Source: Mesorhizobium wenxiniae (GTDB lineage Bacteria; Pseudomonadota; Alphaproteobacteria; Rhizobiales; Rhizobiaceae). Taken from it: a stretch of DNA of 64,000 nt. Below, piece by piece: positions 44,751 to 52,481 of this stretch; position 1 is the first letter of the stretch, and the number at the start of each line of letters is the position of its first letter. The stretch is taken from positions 237,486-301,485 of the forward strand of contig NZ_NPKH01000024.1 of the NCBI RefSeq assembly GCF_002284535.1, given 5' to 3'. Under the pieces are notes generated by a model. It made no database searches, was not told where the DNA came from, and saw only the letters and a program-made list of their open reading frames with translations. The position numbers and the translations under genes were made by a program.

Positions 44751-45707
44751 GTGAGAATAAGGAAGAAGCCCTTGTCCAGACATGGTTTGTTCGCGGCGTT
44801 GCTCGCATCCGTCATCCTGTCGGCCGGCGGCACTGCCGCCCAGGAGCAACCGGCCGCCGCCCCGGCGATCGAGGCGCCGGCTCCCGCGCCTGGGCAGGCT
44901 GTGCCAGGCGCGGCCGCGCCACCGGCGATGCAGCCCAACGTGACAACGCCCACCGAGACCACGCCTATCGAGACTGGTCCTTCGACGGCGACGTCTTTGA
45001 CCCTGCCGCATGATCTGTCGCCATGGGGGATGTTCATGGCGGCCGACATCGTCGTGAAAGCGGTGATGATCGGGCTGGCTTTTGCGTCCTTCGTCACCTG
45101 GACGATATGGCTGGCCAAATCTCTGGAGATCCTTGGCGGCAAGCTGCGCGCCCGCCGCGCGGCACAAGCGATCGGCAATGCCGCGACGCTGAACCAGGCC
45201 GGGCGCGCGCTTGGCCACAATGGCGGTCCCGGCGCCCTGCTGGTGCGGGCGGCAGAGGAAGAGACCGCGCTTTCGGCCGGCTCGCTCGACCATGTGTCCG
45301 GCGACGGATTGAAGGAGCGGGTCACCTCGCGCCTGTCGCGCATCGAGGCGGCGGCGGCGCGGCGCATGTCGCGCGGCACCGGCGTTTTGGCGACGATCGG
45401 CTCGACCGCGCCCTTCGTCGGCCTTTTCGGCACGGTCTGGGGCATCATGAACGCCTTCATCGGCATCTCGCAGGCGCAGACCACCAATCTCGCCGTCGTT
45501 GCGCCGGGCATTGCAGAAGCCCTGCTGGCCACCGCGATGGGCCTTGTCGCGGCGATCCCGGCGGTGGTCATCTACAACGTCTTTGCACGCTCGATAGCCG
45601 GCTACAGGCAGATCCTTGCCGATGCATCGGCAGGGGTCGAACGGCTGGTCAGCCGGGATCTGGATTTCCGCACGGTCGCGCCGGCAAAGCAGATGGCCGC
45701 GGAATGA
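44751..45707 (+). CDS. exbB: ExbB, TonB-system proton channel subunit
   Basis: About 318 residues. An N-terminal signal-like helix (LSRHGLFAALLASVILSAGG) is followed by a Pro/Ala-rich linker (residues 30-85) as in long ExbB proteins. Three membrane helices follow, and the core is TGVLATIGSTAPFVGLFGTV, then WGIMNAFIGIS, and ALLATAMGLVAAIPAVVIYN. ExbB forms a pentameric channel around ExbD and passes proton-motive energy to TonB. GTG 44751 (TGAGG upstream) and TTG 44772 (GGAAGAAG upstream) are both possible starts. It is the first gene of exbB-exbD-tonB. Confidence 0.9.
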   Translation: MRIRKKPLSRHGLFAALLASVILSAGGTAAQEQPAAAPAIEAPAPAPGQAVPGAAAPPAMQPNVTTPTETTPIETGPSTATSLTLPHDLSPWGMFMAADIVVKAVMIGLAFASFVTWTIWLAKSLEILGGKLRARRAAQAIGNAATLNQAGRALGHNGGPGALLVRAAEEETALSAGSLDHVSGDGLKERVTSRLSRIEAAAARRMSRGTGVLATIGSTAPFVGLFGTVWGIMNAFIGISQAQTTNLAVVAPGIAEALLATAMGLVAAIPAVVIYNVFARSIAGYRQILADASAGVERLVSRDLDFRTVAPAKQMAAE

Positions 45708-45722
45708 ACTCGGAGCGACGCC

Positions 45723-46181
45723 ATGGCAGCTAGAATTCGAGAGAACATCGACGGCGATCTCGCGGAAAACCACGAGATCAACGTCACGCCGTTCATCGAC
45801 GTGATCCTGGTCCTGCTGATCATCTTCATGGTCGCGGCGCCGCTGGCGACGGTGGATGTCAATGTCGACCTGCCGGGCTCGACCGCGACGCCGGCTCCCC
45901 GGCCGGAGACGCCGCTGTTCCTGACGCTGAAAAACGATCTCAGCCTGGCGATCGGCAATGACACCGTGCCGCGCGAAGCCTTCGCCGCCACGCTCGTCGG
46001 CAGGACAAAAGGCGACAGGCAGACGCGCATCTTCCTGCGCGCCGACAAGGCGGTCGGCTATGGCGATCTGATGGAGGCGATGAACCTTCTGCGGGGCGCC
46101 GGTTATCTGAAGATCGCGCTGGTCGGCCTCGAGACCGCGCCCGGCGAAGCCGCGGCGCCGCAAGTCGGAACGGGCCAATAA
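45723..46181 (+). CDS. exbD: ExbD, TonB-system stator subunit
   Basis: A 152-residue protein with one N-terminal helix (ITPFIDVILVLL type: INVTPFIDVILVLLIIFMVA, residues 19-38). The essential Asp lies within it. The periplasmic domain follows (VNVDLPGSTATPAPRP, then RIFLRADKAVGYGDLMEAMN). The start is 15 bases after the exbB stop; its stop overlaps the tonB start by one base. It works with ExbB inside the TonB energising complex. Confidence 0.92.
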   Translation: MAARIRENIDGDLAENHEINVTPFIDVILVLLIIFMVAAPLATVDVNVDLPGSTATPAPRPETPLFLTLKNDLSLAIGNDTVPREAFAATLVGRTKGDRQTRIFLRADKAVGYGDLMEAMNLLRGAGYLKIALVGLETAPGEAAAPQVGTGQ

Positions 46182-47287
46182 TGTCGCCGGCGGCCGCCCT
46201 GCCGATGGCCGATCAGCGGCGTTTCGGTGTGCGCGAGATTGCCTGGTGGGCGGCCGCGGCTGCGCTGGTTCTGGTGGCGCATGCCGCGATCGGCTATGCG
46301 ATGCAGAGCTGGCGCCCGGCCGAGCCCGATGGCGGGCCGCCGCAGGCGCAGGTGATCGAGTTGTCGCCGATGGCGTTCACGCCAGCCATGCCGGCCCCGA
46401 TACCGGACGAGGTGGCGCCCGATCAGCCGGATCCGGCCGAGGAGCCCGTAGCCGAAACGGAGCCTCCGCCCGAATCGCCCGTCGAGCAGGCAGAGCCGGT
46501 CACCGAGGCGTCGGAAACCGCTCCGGCCGACACAGTCGAGCCCACCCCGCCGACCATGGCGGAACGGGTCGACCAGCCGCCGCTCGAGGAGGTGCCGGAC
46601 GTTGCCGAGGCCGTCACGCCGGAAGTGGTCATCCCGCTGCCGCAGCCGAAACCGGTCGAGGCACCCGTCGAGGCCAAGACAAAGAAGCAGGCAAAGGCCA
46701 AGGAGCCGGCCGAGGCCAAGGCGGAGAAGCCCGTGAAAGAGGCTAAACAGCGCCCGAAAAAAGAGAAAGCCGCACCGCCCCAGACAGCGGCCAGTCTCGC
46801 TGCGAAGCCCGCAGCCAGAGCGGCCGCACCGAAATCGGCCAAGGCGGCCTCGGCGTCCCGCGGGGACTCCAAGAAGTGGAACTCGCAACTGACAAGGTGG
46901 ATCAATCGGCACAAGCGCTATCCGAAGGCCGCGAAAGACCGCCACTCGGAAGGAACTGTGAGGGTCTCCTTCATGGTGGCCGGCTCCGGCCGAGTGACGT
47001 CCGTTCGCATCACTCGTTCCTCCGGGGACCCTGATCTGGACCGCGGTGTAGTCGACCTGCTGCAGGGAGCTACGGTGCCGGCGCCGCCGGAAGGCGTTAG
47101 CTCGCGTGTCGATGTACCCTTGACGTTCAGCCTGCGGGAGTTAGGCCGCACAACCGAAAGCCATTTGCCGCTTTCCGGTTCGAAGTTGCCTTTGCCGGAT
47201 GCGGACAATTGCAGCCCGCAACCCGGCGACGATTTTCGACCATCAATCGTCATCTGGTCGTCACATGCCCGGCATATACATCCATAA
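46181..47287 (+). CDS. tonB: TonB energy-transducing protein, with a long C-terminal tail
   Basis: A 368-residue periplasm-spanning protein. One N-terminal helix (WWAAAAALVLVAHAAIGYAM), then a Pro/Glu/Lys-rich span at residues 50-220 (for example PPPESPVEQAEPV, KKQAKAKEPAEAK). The TonB C-terminal domain lies at about 235-320 (RWINRHKRYPKAAKDR, GTVRVSFMVAGSGRVTSVRI). A further 47 residues after the final PLTFSLREL are unusual, since TonB normally ends there, and they run through what looks like the ars promoter region. It should contact TonB-dependent receptors elsewhere in the genome, since the local one is broken. Confidence 0.88.
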   Translation: MSPAAALPMADQRRFGVREIAWWAAAAALVLVAHAAIGYAMQSWRPAEPDGGPPQAQVIELSPMAFTPAMPAPIPDEVAPDQPDPAEEPVAETEPPPESPVEQAEPVTEASETAPADTVEPTPPTMAERVDQPPLEEVPDVAEAVTPEVVIPLPQPKPVEAPVEAKTKKQAKAKEPAEAKAEKPVKEAKQRPKKEKAAPPQTAASLAAKPAARAAAPKSAKAASASRGDSKKWNSQLTRWINRHKRYPKAAKDRHSEGTVRVSFMVAGSGRVTSVRITRSSGDPDLDRGVVDLLQGATVPAPPEGVSSRVDVPLTFSLRELGRTTESHLPLSGSKLPLPDADNCSPQPGDDFRPSIVIWSSHARHIHP

Positions 47288-47294
47288 TTCCGGA

Positions 47295-47304
47295 TTCTAG
47301 GATA
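47295..47304. promoter_or_regulatory. Putative ArsR box at the arsR start
   Basis: TTCTAGGATA at 47295-47304 ends one base before the arsR ATG. Its inverse contains ATCCTAGAA, which also occurs exactly before the flavoprotein gene (49692-49700) and, with two differences, before the second arsR (49296-49303 region). The site would block both transcription and ribosome access. It also lies just after the tonB stop. Confidence 0.5.
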
Positions 47305-47305
47305 C

Positions 47306-47638
47306 ATGGACAAGAACACCGCTCTTCTCGCATTGGCAGCGCTTGGCCAGGACACCAGGCTCGAGGTTTTTCGCCTGCTGGTCCGGGCGGGCGCAGACGG
47401 CGTGCCTGCCGGCGAGATCGCCTCGCGCCTCGGTACGGTGCAGAACACCATGTCGGCGCATCTGAAAGTCCTCGACCATGCCGGTCTGGTCCGCGCCGAG
47501 CGCGATGGCCGGACAATCCGCTACGTCGCCGACATGACCGGTTTTCGCGACTTGCTTGCCTATCTCATGGAGGATTGCTGCAACGGCGCGCCGGAGCTCT
47601 GCCAGCCGGTCATCCAGGCGGTGACTTGCAACTGTTAG
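47306..47638 (+). CDS. arsR: ArsR-family arsenic-responsive repressor (first)
   Basis: A 110-residue winged-helix repressor. LGQDTRLEVFRLLVRAG starts the fold; the recognition helix is TMSAHLKVLDHAGLVRA. The C-terminus has Cys91 and Cys92 with Cys99 (DCCNGAPELC), plus Cys108 and Cys110, which matches the C-terminal As(III) site type seen in Acidithiobacillus ArsR rather than the CVC helix site of E. coli. As(III) binding should release the promoter. It heads the operon arsR-arsC-aqpS-arsC. The start ATG immediately follows a putative operator. Confidence 0.9.
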   Translation: MDKNTALLALAALGQDTRLEVFRLLVRAGADGVPAGEIASRLGTVQNTMSAHLKVLDHAGLVRAERDGRTIRYVADMTGFRDLLAYLMEDCCNGAPELCQPVIQAVTCNC

Positions 47639-47654
47639 AAGGGAGGACTGCGCC

Positions 47655-48161
47655 ATGAGCGAGCCATACAATGTGCTTTTTCTCTGCACCGGCAATTCGG
47701 CGAGGTCGATCCTTGCCGAAGCGATTTTGAACCGTGTCGGCGCCGGCAAGTTCAGGGCTTATTCGGCCGGATCGCACCCGAAGGGAGAGGTCCATCCCTA
47801 CGCGCTCCAGCTTTTGAAAACCCTCAACCACGACACCTCCTTCGCCCGTTCGAAGGACTGGCAGGAATTCGCGGCTCCCGGCGCGCCCGAGATGAATTTC
47901 GTTTTCACCGTCTGCGACAACGCGGCCAATGAATCCTGCCCGGTGTGGCCGGGACAGCCGATGACGGCGCACTGGGGCGTGCCCGACCCGGCCGCCGTGG
48001 AAGGCACCGACGCCGAAAAACATCTGGCGTTTGCCGAAGCCTACCGCATGCTCAACAATCGGATCTCGATCTTCGTCAGCCTGCCGATGAACACGATCGA
48101 CAAGCTCGCCCTGCAGAAACGGCTGGATGAAATCGGCCGCAATCTTGCCAAGGCCGACTAA
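47655..48161 (+). CDS. arsC: Arsenate reductase, thioredoxin-coupled (low-molecular-weight phosphatase type)
   Basis: A 168-residue enzyme that reduces As(V) to As(III). The P-loop FLCTGNSARS (Cys11 and Arg17) is at the N-terminus, followed by SAGSHPKGEVHPYAL near 36. The redox Cys pair appears in VFTVCDNAANESCPVWPGQP, as in the thioredoxin-dependent family, not in plain protein tyrosine phosphatases. It follows arsR by 16 bases; the aquaporin gene follows by 5. The As(III) formed would leave through AqpS. Confidence 0.91.
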   Translation: MSEPYNVLFLCTGNSARSILAEAILNRVGAGKFRAYSAGSHPKGEVHPYALQLLKTLNHDTSFARSKDWQEFAAPGAPEMNFVFTVCDNAANESCPVWPGQPMTAHWGVPDPAAVEGTDAEKHLAFAEAYRMLNNRISIFVSLPMNTIDKLALQKRLDEIGRNLAKAD

Positions 48162-48166
48162 GCATC

Positions 48167-48841
48167 ATGGCGGCTGACCTGTCCCGTCGCATTGTCGCGG
48201 AAGCGCTCGGCACGGCAATGCTCGTCGCGACGGTCGTCGGGTCCGGGATCATGGCGGATCGCTTAACGGACGATGTGGGTCTCACCTTGCTCGGCAACAC
48301 GTTGCCGACTGGAGCGATCCTGGTGGTGCTGATCACCATACTGGGGCCAATTTCCGGGGCGCATTTCAATCCGGCGGTGACGCTGGTTTTTGCCCTCAGG
48401 CGCGAAATCAACGCAACCGCAGCTTTAGCCTATGTCATCGCCCAGCTTGTCGGCGGCGTTGCCGGGACGCTGCTGGCGCACGCCATGTTCGAACTGCCGA
48501 TTCTACAGATCTCGCAAACCGTGCGGACCGGAAACGGACAATGGCTCGCGGAGTTGGTGGCCGCCTTCGGCCTGGTCTTCACCATTCTGGCGGGACTTCG
48601 CTTCCGTTCGGATGCGATTCCCTGGCTGGTCGGCCTCTACATCACCGCGGCCTATTGGTTCACCGCATCGACGTCGTTCGCCAATCCGGCGGTCGCCATT
48701 GCGCGAGCGGTTTCAAACACGTTCGCGGGCATCCGTCCTGTTGACCTGCCGGCGTTCGTCGTCGCCGAGCTGCTGGGTGCGCTGCTTGCCATGGCCTTGG
48801 CAGGATGGCTGTTCAGCGAGCCCAAACCATCAGACAGATGA
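48167..48841 (+). CDS. aqpS: AqpS-like aquaporin (aquaglyceroporin for As(III))
   Basis: A 224-residue major intrinsic protein with six membrane helices. The two half-helix motifs are HFNPAVTLVFAL near residue 66 and FANPAVAIARAV near 178. Placement inside an ars operon between two arsC genes matches the arrangement known in Sinorhizobium meliloti, where AqpS lets internally formed As(III) leave down its gradient in place of an ArsB pump. The selectivity filter residues cannot be fixed by eye. There is no arsB or acr3 gene in the window, which fits this role. Confidence 0.87.
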   Translation: MAADLSRRIVAEALGTAMLVATVVGSGIMADRLTDDVGLTLLGNTLPTGAILVVLITILGPISGAHFNPAVTLVFALRREINATAALAYVIAQLVGGVAGTLLAHAMFELPILQISQTVRTGNGQWLAELVAAFGLVFTILAGLRFRSDAIPWLVGLYITAAYWFTASTSFANPAVAIARAVSNTFAGIRPVDLPAFVVAELLGALLAMALAGWLFSEPKPSDR

Positions 48842-48851
48842 GAGCCGCGAA

Positions 48852-49271
48852 ATGACCATCACCATCTACCACAACCCCGACTGCGGCACCTCGCGCAACA
48901 CGCTCGCCATCATCCGGCAGTCCGGCGAAGAGCCTAATGTGATCGAGTATCTGAAGAACCCGCCGTCGCGCGAACGGCTGGTCGAGCTGATCAAGGCGAC
49001 GGGAATGACGCCGCGCGAGTTGCTGCGCGAGAAGGGTACGCCGTACGCCGAGCTCAATCTCGGCGATCCCAAATGGACCGACGACGAGATTGTCGATTTC
49101 ATGCTGGCGCATCCGATCCTGATCAACCGGCCGATCGTGGTGACGCCGCTCGGCACCATGCTTGCTCGGCCGTCCGAAGCCGTTCTCGATATCCTGCCCA
49201 AGCCGGATATCGGGCCGTTCACCAAGGAAGATGGCGAAGTGGTGATCGATGCATCGGGGCGGCGCGTCTGA
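48852..49271 (+). CDS. arsC: Arsenate reductase, glutaredoxin-coupled (ArsC/Spx family)
   Basis: A 139-residue enzyme of the plasmid-R773 type. It has a Cys at residue 11 in YHNPDCGTSRNTLAII and the Arg set in RPIVVTPLGTMLARPSE, the active-site pattern of glutathione/glutaredoxin-dependent arsenate reductase. ATG 48852 follows the aquaporin stop by ten bases. Having both thioredoxin-type and glutaredoxin-type ArsC in one operon gives two reductant routes to the same product, which is unusual but not unique. Confidence 0.9.
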   Translation: MTITIYHNPDCGTSRNTLAIIRQSGEEPNVIEYLKNPPSRERLVELIKATGMTPRELLREKGTPYAELNLGDPKWTDDEIVDFMLAHPILINRPIVVTPLGTMLARPSEAVLDILPKPDIGPFTKEDGEVVIDASGRRV

Positions 49272-49290
49272 AGGTATAATCCAGTTCTTC

Positions 49291-49309
49291 GATAATCTTG
49301 GAAATAGAA
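49291..49309. promoter_or_regulatory. Putative ArsR box before the second arsR
   Basis: GATAATCTTGGAAATAGAA resembles the box before the flavoprotein gene (TATAATCCTAGAA then ATAGAA). An extra half-site TATAATCC lies at 49275-49282. Located 38-56 bases before ATG 49347, it suggests that the second arsR is autoregulated separately from the first operon. Confidence 0.5.
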
Positions 49310-49346
49310 CTTGACGACACGCGACAGCAGGAGCTAGCGTATTTCC

Positions 49347-49667
49347 ATGAAACTCGAACAAGCAGCAAAACAGCTCGAGGCGCTCGGCAATCCGACGCGG
49401 CTGAAGCTTTATCGCACACTGGTGAGGGCAGGCGAAACCGGACGACCGGTCGGTTATCTGCAGGAAGCCCTCGGCATCGCTGCGTCGACCCTGTCGCATC
49501 ATCTCCACCGGCTTATCCTGACCGGCCTGGTCACCCAGGAACGCCAGGCAACGACGCTGATCTGCCGTGCCAATTACCCTGTCATGAACGATCTCCTCGG
49601 CTTTCTTGCCGATGAATGTTGTGCCGATGCCGTATGCGGCCCGGCTGTCGGCGAGGCTGCTGCGTAA
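49347..49667 (+). CDS. arsR: ArsR-family arsenic-responsive repressor (second)
   Basis: A 106-residue winged-helix repressor. LGNPTRLKLYRTLVRAG and the recognition helix STLSHHLHRLILTGLVTQE are clear. The C-terminal site is Cys91, Cys92 and Cys97 (ECCADAVC), a shorter spacing than in the first ArsR, and Cys73 is extra. So the two repressors may have different ligand affinity or choice. It precedes the flavoprotein and MFS genes and its own operator-like box lies upstream. The product probably controls the following pair. Confidence 0.88.
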   Translation: MKLEQAAKQLEALGNPTRLKLYRTLVRAGETGRPVGYLQEALGIAASTLSHHLHRLILTGLVTQERQATTLICRANYPVMNDLLGFLADECCADAVCGPAVGEAAA

Positions 49668-49684
49668 CTCTTTTTGGCCTATAT

Positions 49685-49708
49685 TTCTATAATCCTAGAA
49701 GCATAGAA
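49685..49708. promoter_or_regulatory. Putative ArsR box before the flavoprotein-MFS pair
   Basis: TTCTAT at 49685-49690 and ATAGAA at 49703-49708 are exact inverse copies around AATCCTAGAAGC. Inside, TTCTA (49685-49689) and TAGAA (49696-49700) form a second, nested inverted repeat. This is the most symmetric of the three related boxes in the ars region and lies 9 bases before ATG 49717. Confidence 0.55.
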
Positions 49709-49716
49709 GGTGCATC

Positions 49717-51147
49717 ATGGTTCCCAACAGCAATCTCCCGGTCGCCATCATTGGCGGCGGACCGGTCGGCCTGGCGGCTGCCGCCCAACTTGTCAGCCGC
49801 GGCCTTTCGGTCAAGGTTTACGAGGCTGGTTCCGCGGTCGGGTCGAACCTTCTGGATTGGGGTCATGTGCGGGTTTTCACGCCGTGGCGCTATTGTGTCG
49901 ATGCGGTCGCCCGAAAACTTCTCGAGAGCCACGGCTGGCAGATGCCGGAGCCGGAGGCGTTCCCCACGGCTGGCGAGATCGTCGACCAGTATCTCGCGCC
50001 GCTCGCAAAGCTTTCCGAACTGGCGCCGTCGATCGAGACTAATGCCCGCATTGTCGCCATTTCCCGGTGGGGAGCCGACAAGGTCTTGAGCAAGGCTCGG
50101 GAGACGCGGCCGTTCCTGCTTCTGGTCGAAACCGCCGAGGGCACGCGCCGGGACAGCGCCCGTGCCGTCATCGATGCGTCCGGCACCTGGCAAACGCCGA
50201 ACCCGCTCGGTGCGGGCGGCTTGCCGGCCGAAGGTGAGAAGGAATTTGGAAACCGCATTGCCTACGGCATACCGGATGTCCTCGGACGGGACCGTCATCT
50301 CTATGCAGGCCGCACGACATTGGTCGTGGGCGCCGGCCATTCCGCTGCCAATGCCTTGCTCGAATTGGCGGAGCTTGCGCAAACCGAACCGGGCACCTCG
50401 GCACTATGGGTGACGCGCGGCACCGACCTTGTCCGCATCTACGGCGGCGGCGATGCCGACGCCTTGCCGGCGCGGGGCGAACTCGGTTCGGATGTCCGGC
50501 ATCTCGCTGAGAGCGGCCGCGTGCGGCTGGTGACGGGCTTTGCCACGGTTGCCATTCGCGAGGTCGACGGCCGCCTGGTTGTCGAAGGCCAGACAAAAGA
50601 CGGATTGCGCACGCTCGGCCCCGTCGACAGGATTATCGCCGCGACCGGTCAGCGCCCTGATCTCACCTTGACCCGCGAGCTTCGGCTGGACCTTGATCCG
50701 TGGCTCGAAGGCGTCAAGGCGCTGGGGCCGCTCATCGACCCCAATGAACATTCCTGCGGCGATGTCCCGCCGCATGGTCATCGCGAGCTCAGCCACCCCG
50801 AGCCCGATTTCTACACGGTCGGCGTCAAAAGCTACGGCCGGGCGCCGACGTTCCTGCTGCTGACCGGCTATGAGCAGGTCCGCTCGGTCGCCGCGGCGCT
50901 CGCCGGCGACATGGCTGCGGCCGATGCCGTGCAGCTGGTGTTGCCCGAGACCGGCGTCTGCACTGTGCCGGCGTCACTTTCAGGCGCGTCCCAGGGTTGC
51001 TGCGGCGGGCCGGCGCCGGCTGCTGTCGATGCCTGTTGTGTCGACGACGCCAAGGCGAAGGCGAGCGGCAAGTCAGGCTGCGGCTGCGGCAGCACGCAAG
51101 CGATCGCAGCAGTGCGCAGCGGCGATCTCGAGATCGCCGCTCGATGA
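49717..51147 (+). CDS. FAD/NAD(P)-binding flavoprotein with a cysteine-rich tail
   Basis: A 476-residue flavoprotein monooxygenase or oxidoreductase. The FAD motif is AIIGGGPVGLAAAAQLVSRG (residues 10-29), and the NAD(P) motif TLVVGAGHSAANALLELAEL is near 205. A third segment, DRIIAATGQRPDL, is typical of this group. The last 50 residues carry a Cys cluster (GCCGGPAPAAVDACCVDD and SGCGCGST), absent from ordinary family members. Such a tail could bind As(III) or a metal. It is the first gene after the second ArsR and its stop overlaps the MFS start. It may oxidise arsenite or transform an organoarsenical, but this is inference. Confidence 0.8.
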   Translation: MVPNSNLPVAIIGGGPVGLAAAAQLVSRGLSVKVYEAGSAVGSNLLDWGHVRVFTPWRYCVDAVARKLLESHGWQMPEPEAFPTAGEIVDQYLAPLAKLSELAPSIETNARIVAISRWGADKVLSKARETRPFLLLVETAEGTRRDSARAVIDASGTWQTPNPLGAGGLPAEGEKEFGNRIAYGIPDVLGRDRHLYAGRTTLVVGAGHSAANALLELAELAQTEPGTSALWVTRGTDLVRIYGGGDADALPARGELGSDVRHLAESGRVRLVTGFATVAIREVDGRLVVEGQTKDGLRTLGPVDRIIAATGQRPDLTLTRELRLDLDPWLEGVKALGPLIDPNEHSCGDVPPHGHRELSHPEPDFYTVGVKSYGRAPTFLLLTGYEQVRSVAAALAGDMAAADAVQLVLPETGVCTVPASLSGASQGCCGGPAPAAVDACCVDDAKAKASGKSGCGCGSTQAIAAVRSGDLEIAAR

Positions 51148-52376
51148 GCGACCGGAAGATCCCGGCTGCCGCGCTCTGGGCGTTGGGGCTGACGCAGATC
51201 ATCGGCTATGGCACGCTCTATTACAGCTTCAGTATCCTGGTGCCGTCGATCGCGCTCGAATTCGCCTGGCCGGAACAATGGGTTTTCGGCGCCCTGTCGG
51301 CGTCGCTGCTGGTGGGTGGCCTGTTTGCACCGACAGCCGGGCGCTGGGCCGATCGTTTCGGCGCCGGCCGGGTGATGACCTTTGGTTCGCTTGCTGCCGC
51401 AGCAGCGCTTGTCGCTTGCGCGCTAGCACCCGGCCGGGTGAGCTTTGTGCTGGCTCTGGTGGCGATGGAGCTGGCGTCCGCCTTCGTGCTTTACAGCGCC
51501 GCTTTCGTCGCGATCGTCCAGATCGGCGGAGCCAGGGCGCAGCGCAGCATCACCCATCTGACGCTGATTGCCGGCTTCGCCTCCACCCTGTTCTGGCCGT
51601 CGACGGCTGCGCTGCACGAACACCTGACCTGGCGCGAGGTCTATTTGGTCTTTGCCGGCATCAATGTCGCCATCTGCCTGCCCATCCATGCCTGGCTGGC
51701 ACGGCTGTCGCGTCGGACAGACGAAAGCGCCTCACCGACACCTGCGGCCGTCGCGCCGGCAGGCCGTGCCTTCACGCCACGCGACCGCAGCAGAGTGTTT
51801 CTGCTCATGCTTGGCGGCTTCGCGATCGAGGGGTTCGTGCTGTCCTCGATTCTCGTTCACATGGTGCCGCTGACGACGGCGCTCGGGCTTGGCTCCGCCG
51901 GGCTCGTCGTAACCACGCTTTTCGGGCCCTCGCAGGTGGCGAGCCGGTTGATCAACATGCTGTTCGGCGGCCGGCTGGCACAGAACTGGCTCGCGGTGGT
52001 CGGCGCGACATTGCTGCCGCTCGGCCTTGTCGTCCTGCTGGCGATGACACCATCGCTGCTCGGCGCCATGGCCTTCGTCATCCTGTTTGGATTGGGCTCG
52101 GGCCTCGCCAGCATCGTCGGCGGCACGCTGCCCCTGGAACTGTTCGGGCGGGAGCGCTACGGCGCCCGGCTCGGCTGGGTGACGGCCGCGCGTCAGTTTT
52201 CTTCAGCGCTTGCGCCCTTTGCCCTTGCCATGGCGATGGCAGGCATCGGCGTCCAACCATCGCTCTGGTTGACCGCTGCGGTCGGAATGCTCGGCATACT
52301 GGCTTTCTCGGCAATCATCCTGATCAGGCGGCAGCCTCTCGCGCATGATCGCGTGATGCTTACCTCGGCGAACTGA
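51144..52376 (+). CDS. MFS transporter, probably arsenic-linked
   Basis: A 410-residue major facilitator protein with about twelve helices. The start ATG overlaps the flavoprotein stop (ATGA). The loop between helices 2 and 3 is GRWADRFGAGRVM, the usual MFS pattern, and the central loop (RRTDESASPTPAAVAPAGRA) is hydrophilic. The transcriptional coupling with a flavoprotein and ArsR suggests export of an arsenical product of that enzyme. It is not closely like ArsJ by eye, and it does not sit next to a gapdh gene. Substrate unknown. Confidence 0.83.
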   Translation: MSDRKIPAAALWALGLTQIIGYGTLYYSFSILVPSIALEFAWPEQWVFGALSASLLVGGLFAPTAGRWADRFGAGRVMTFGSLAAAAALVACALAPGRVSFVLALVAMELASAFVLYSAAFVAIVQIGGARAQRSITHLTLIAGFASTLFWPSTAALHEHLTWREVYLVFAGINVAICLPIHAWLARLSRRTDESASPTPAAVAPAGRAFTPRDRSRVFLLMLGGFAIEGFVLSSILVHMVPLTTALGLGSAGLVVTTLFGPSQVASRLINMLFGGRLAQNWLAVVGATLLPLGLVVLLAMTPSLLGAMAFVILFGLGSGLASIVGGTLPLELFGRERYGARLGWVTAARQFSSALAPFALAMAMAGIGVQPSLWLTAAVGMLGILAFSAIILIRRQPLAHDRVMLTSAN

Positions 52377-52481
52377 CGTCGCGTGCAGCGTACAGCTGTG
52401 CGCAACAGCGAGCGGTCGGCCATGGGCGCTCGACGGGCTGTGATGCGGTTGATAAGCCCTCTCCCCAAGGAGAGTCGAGAC

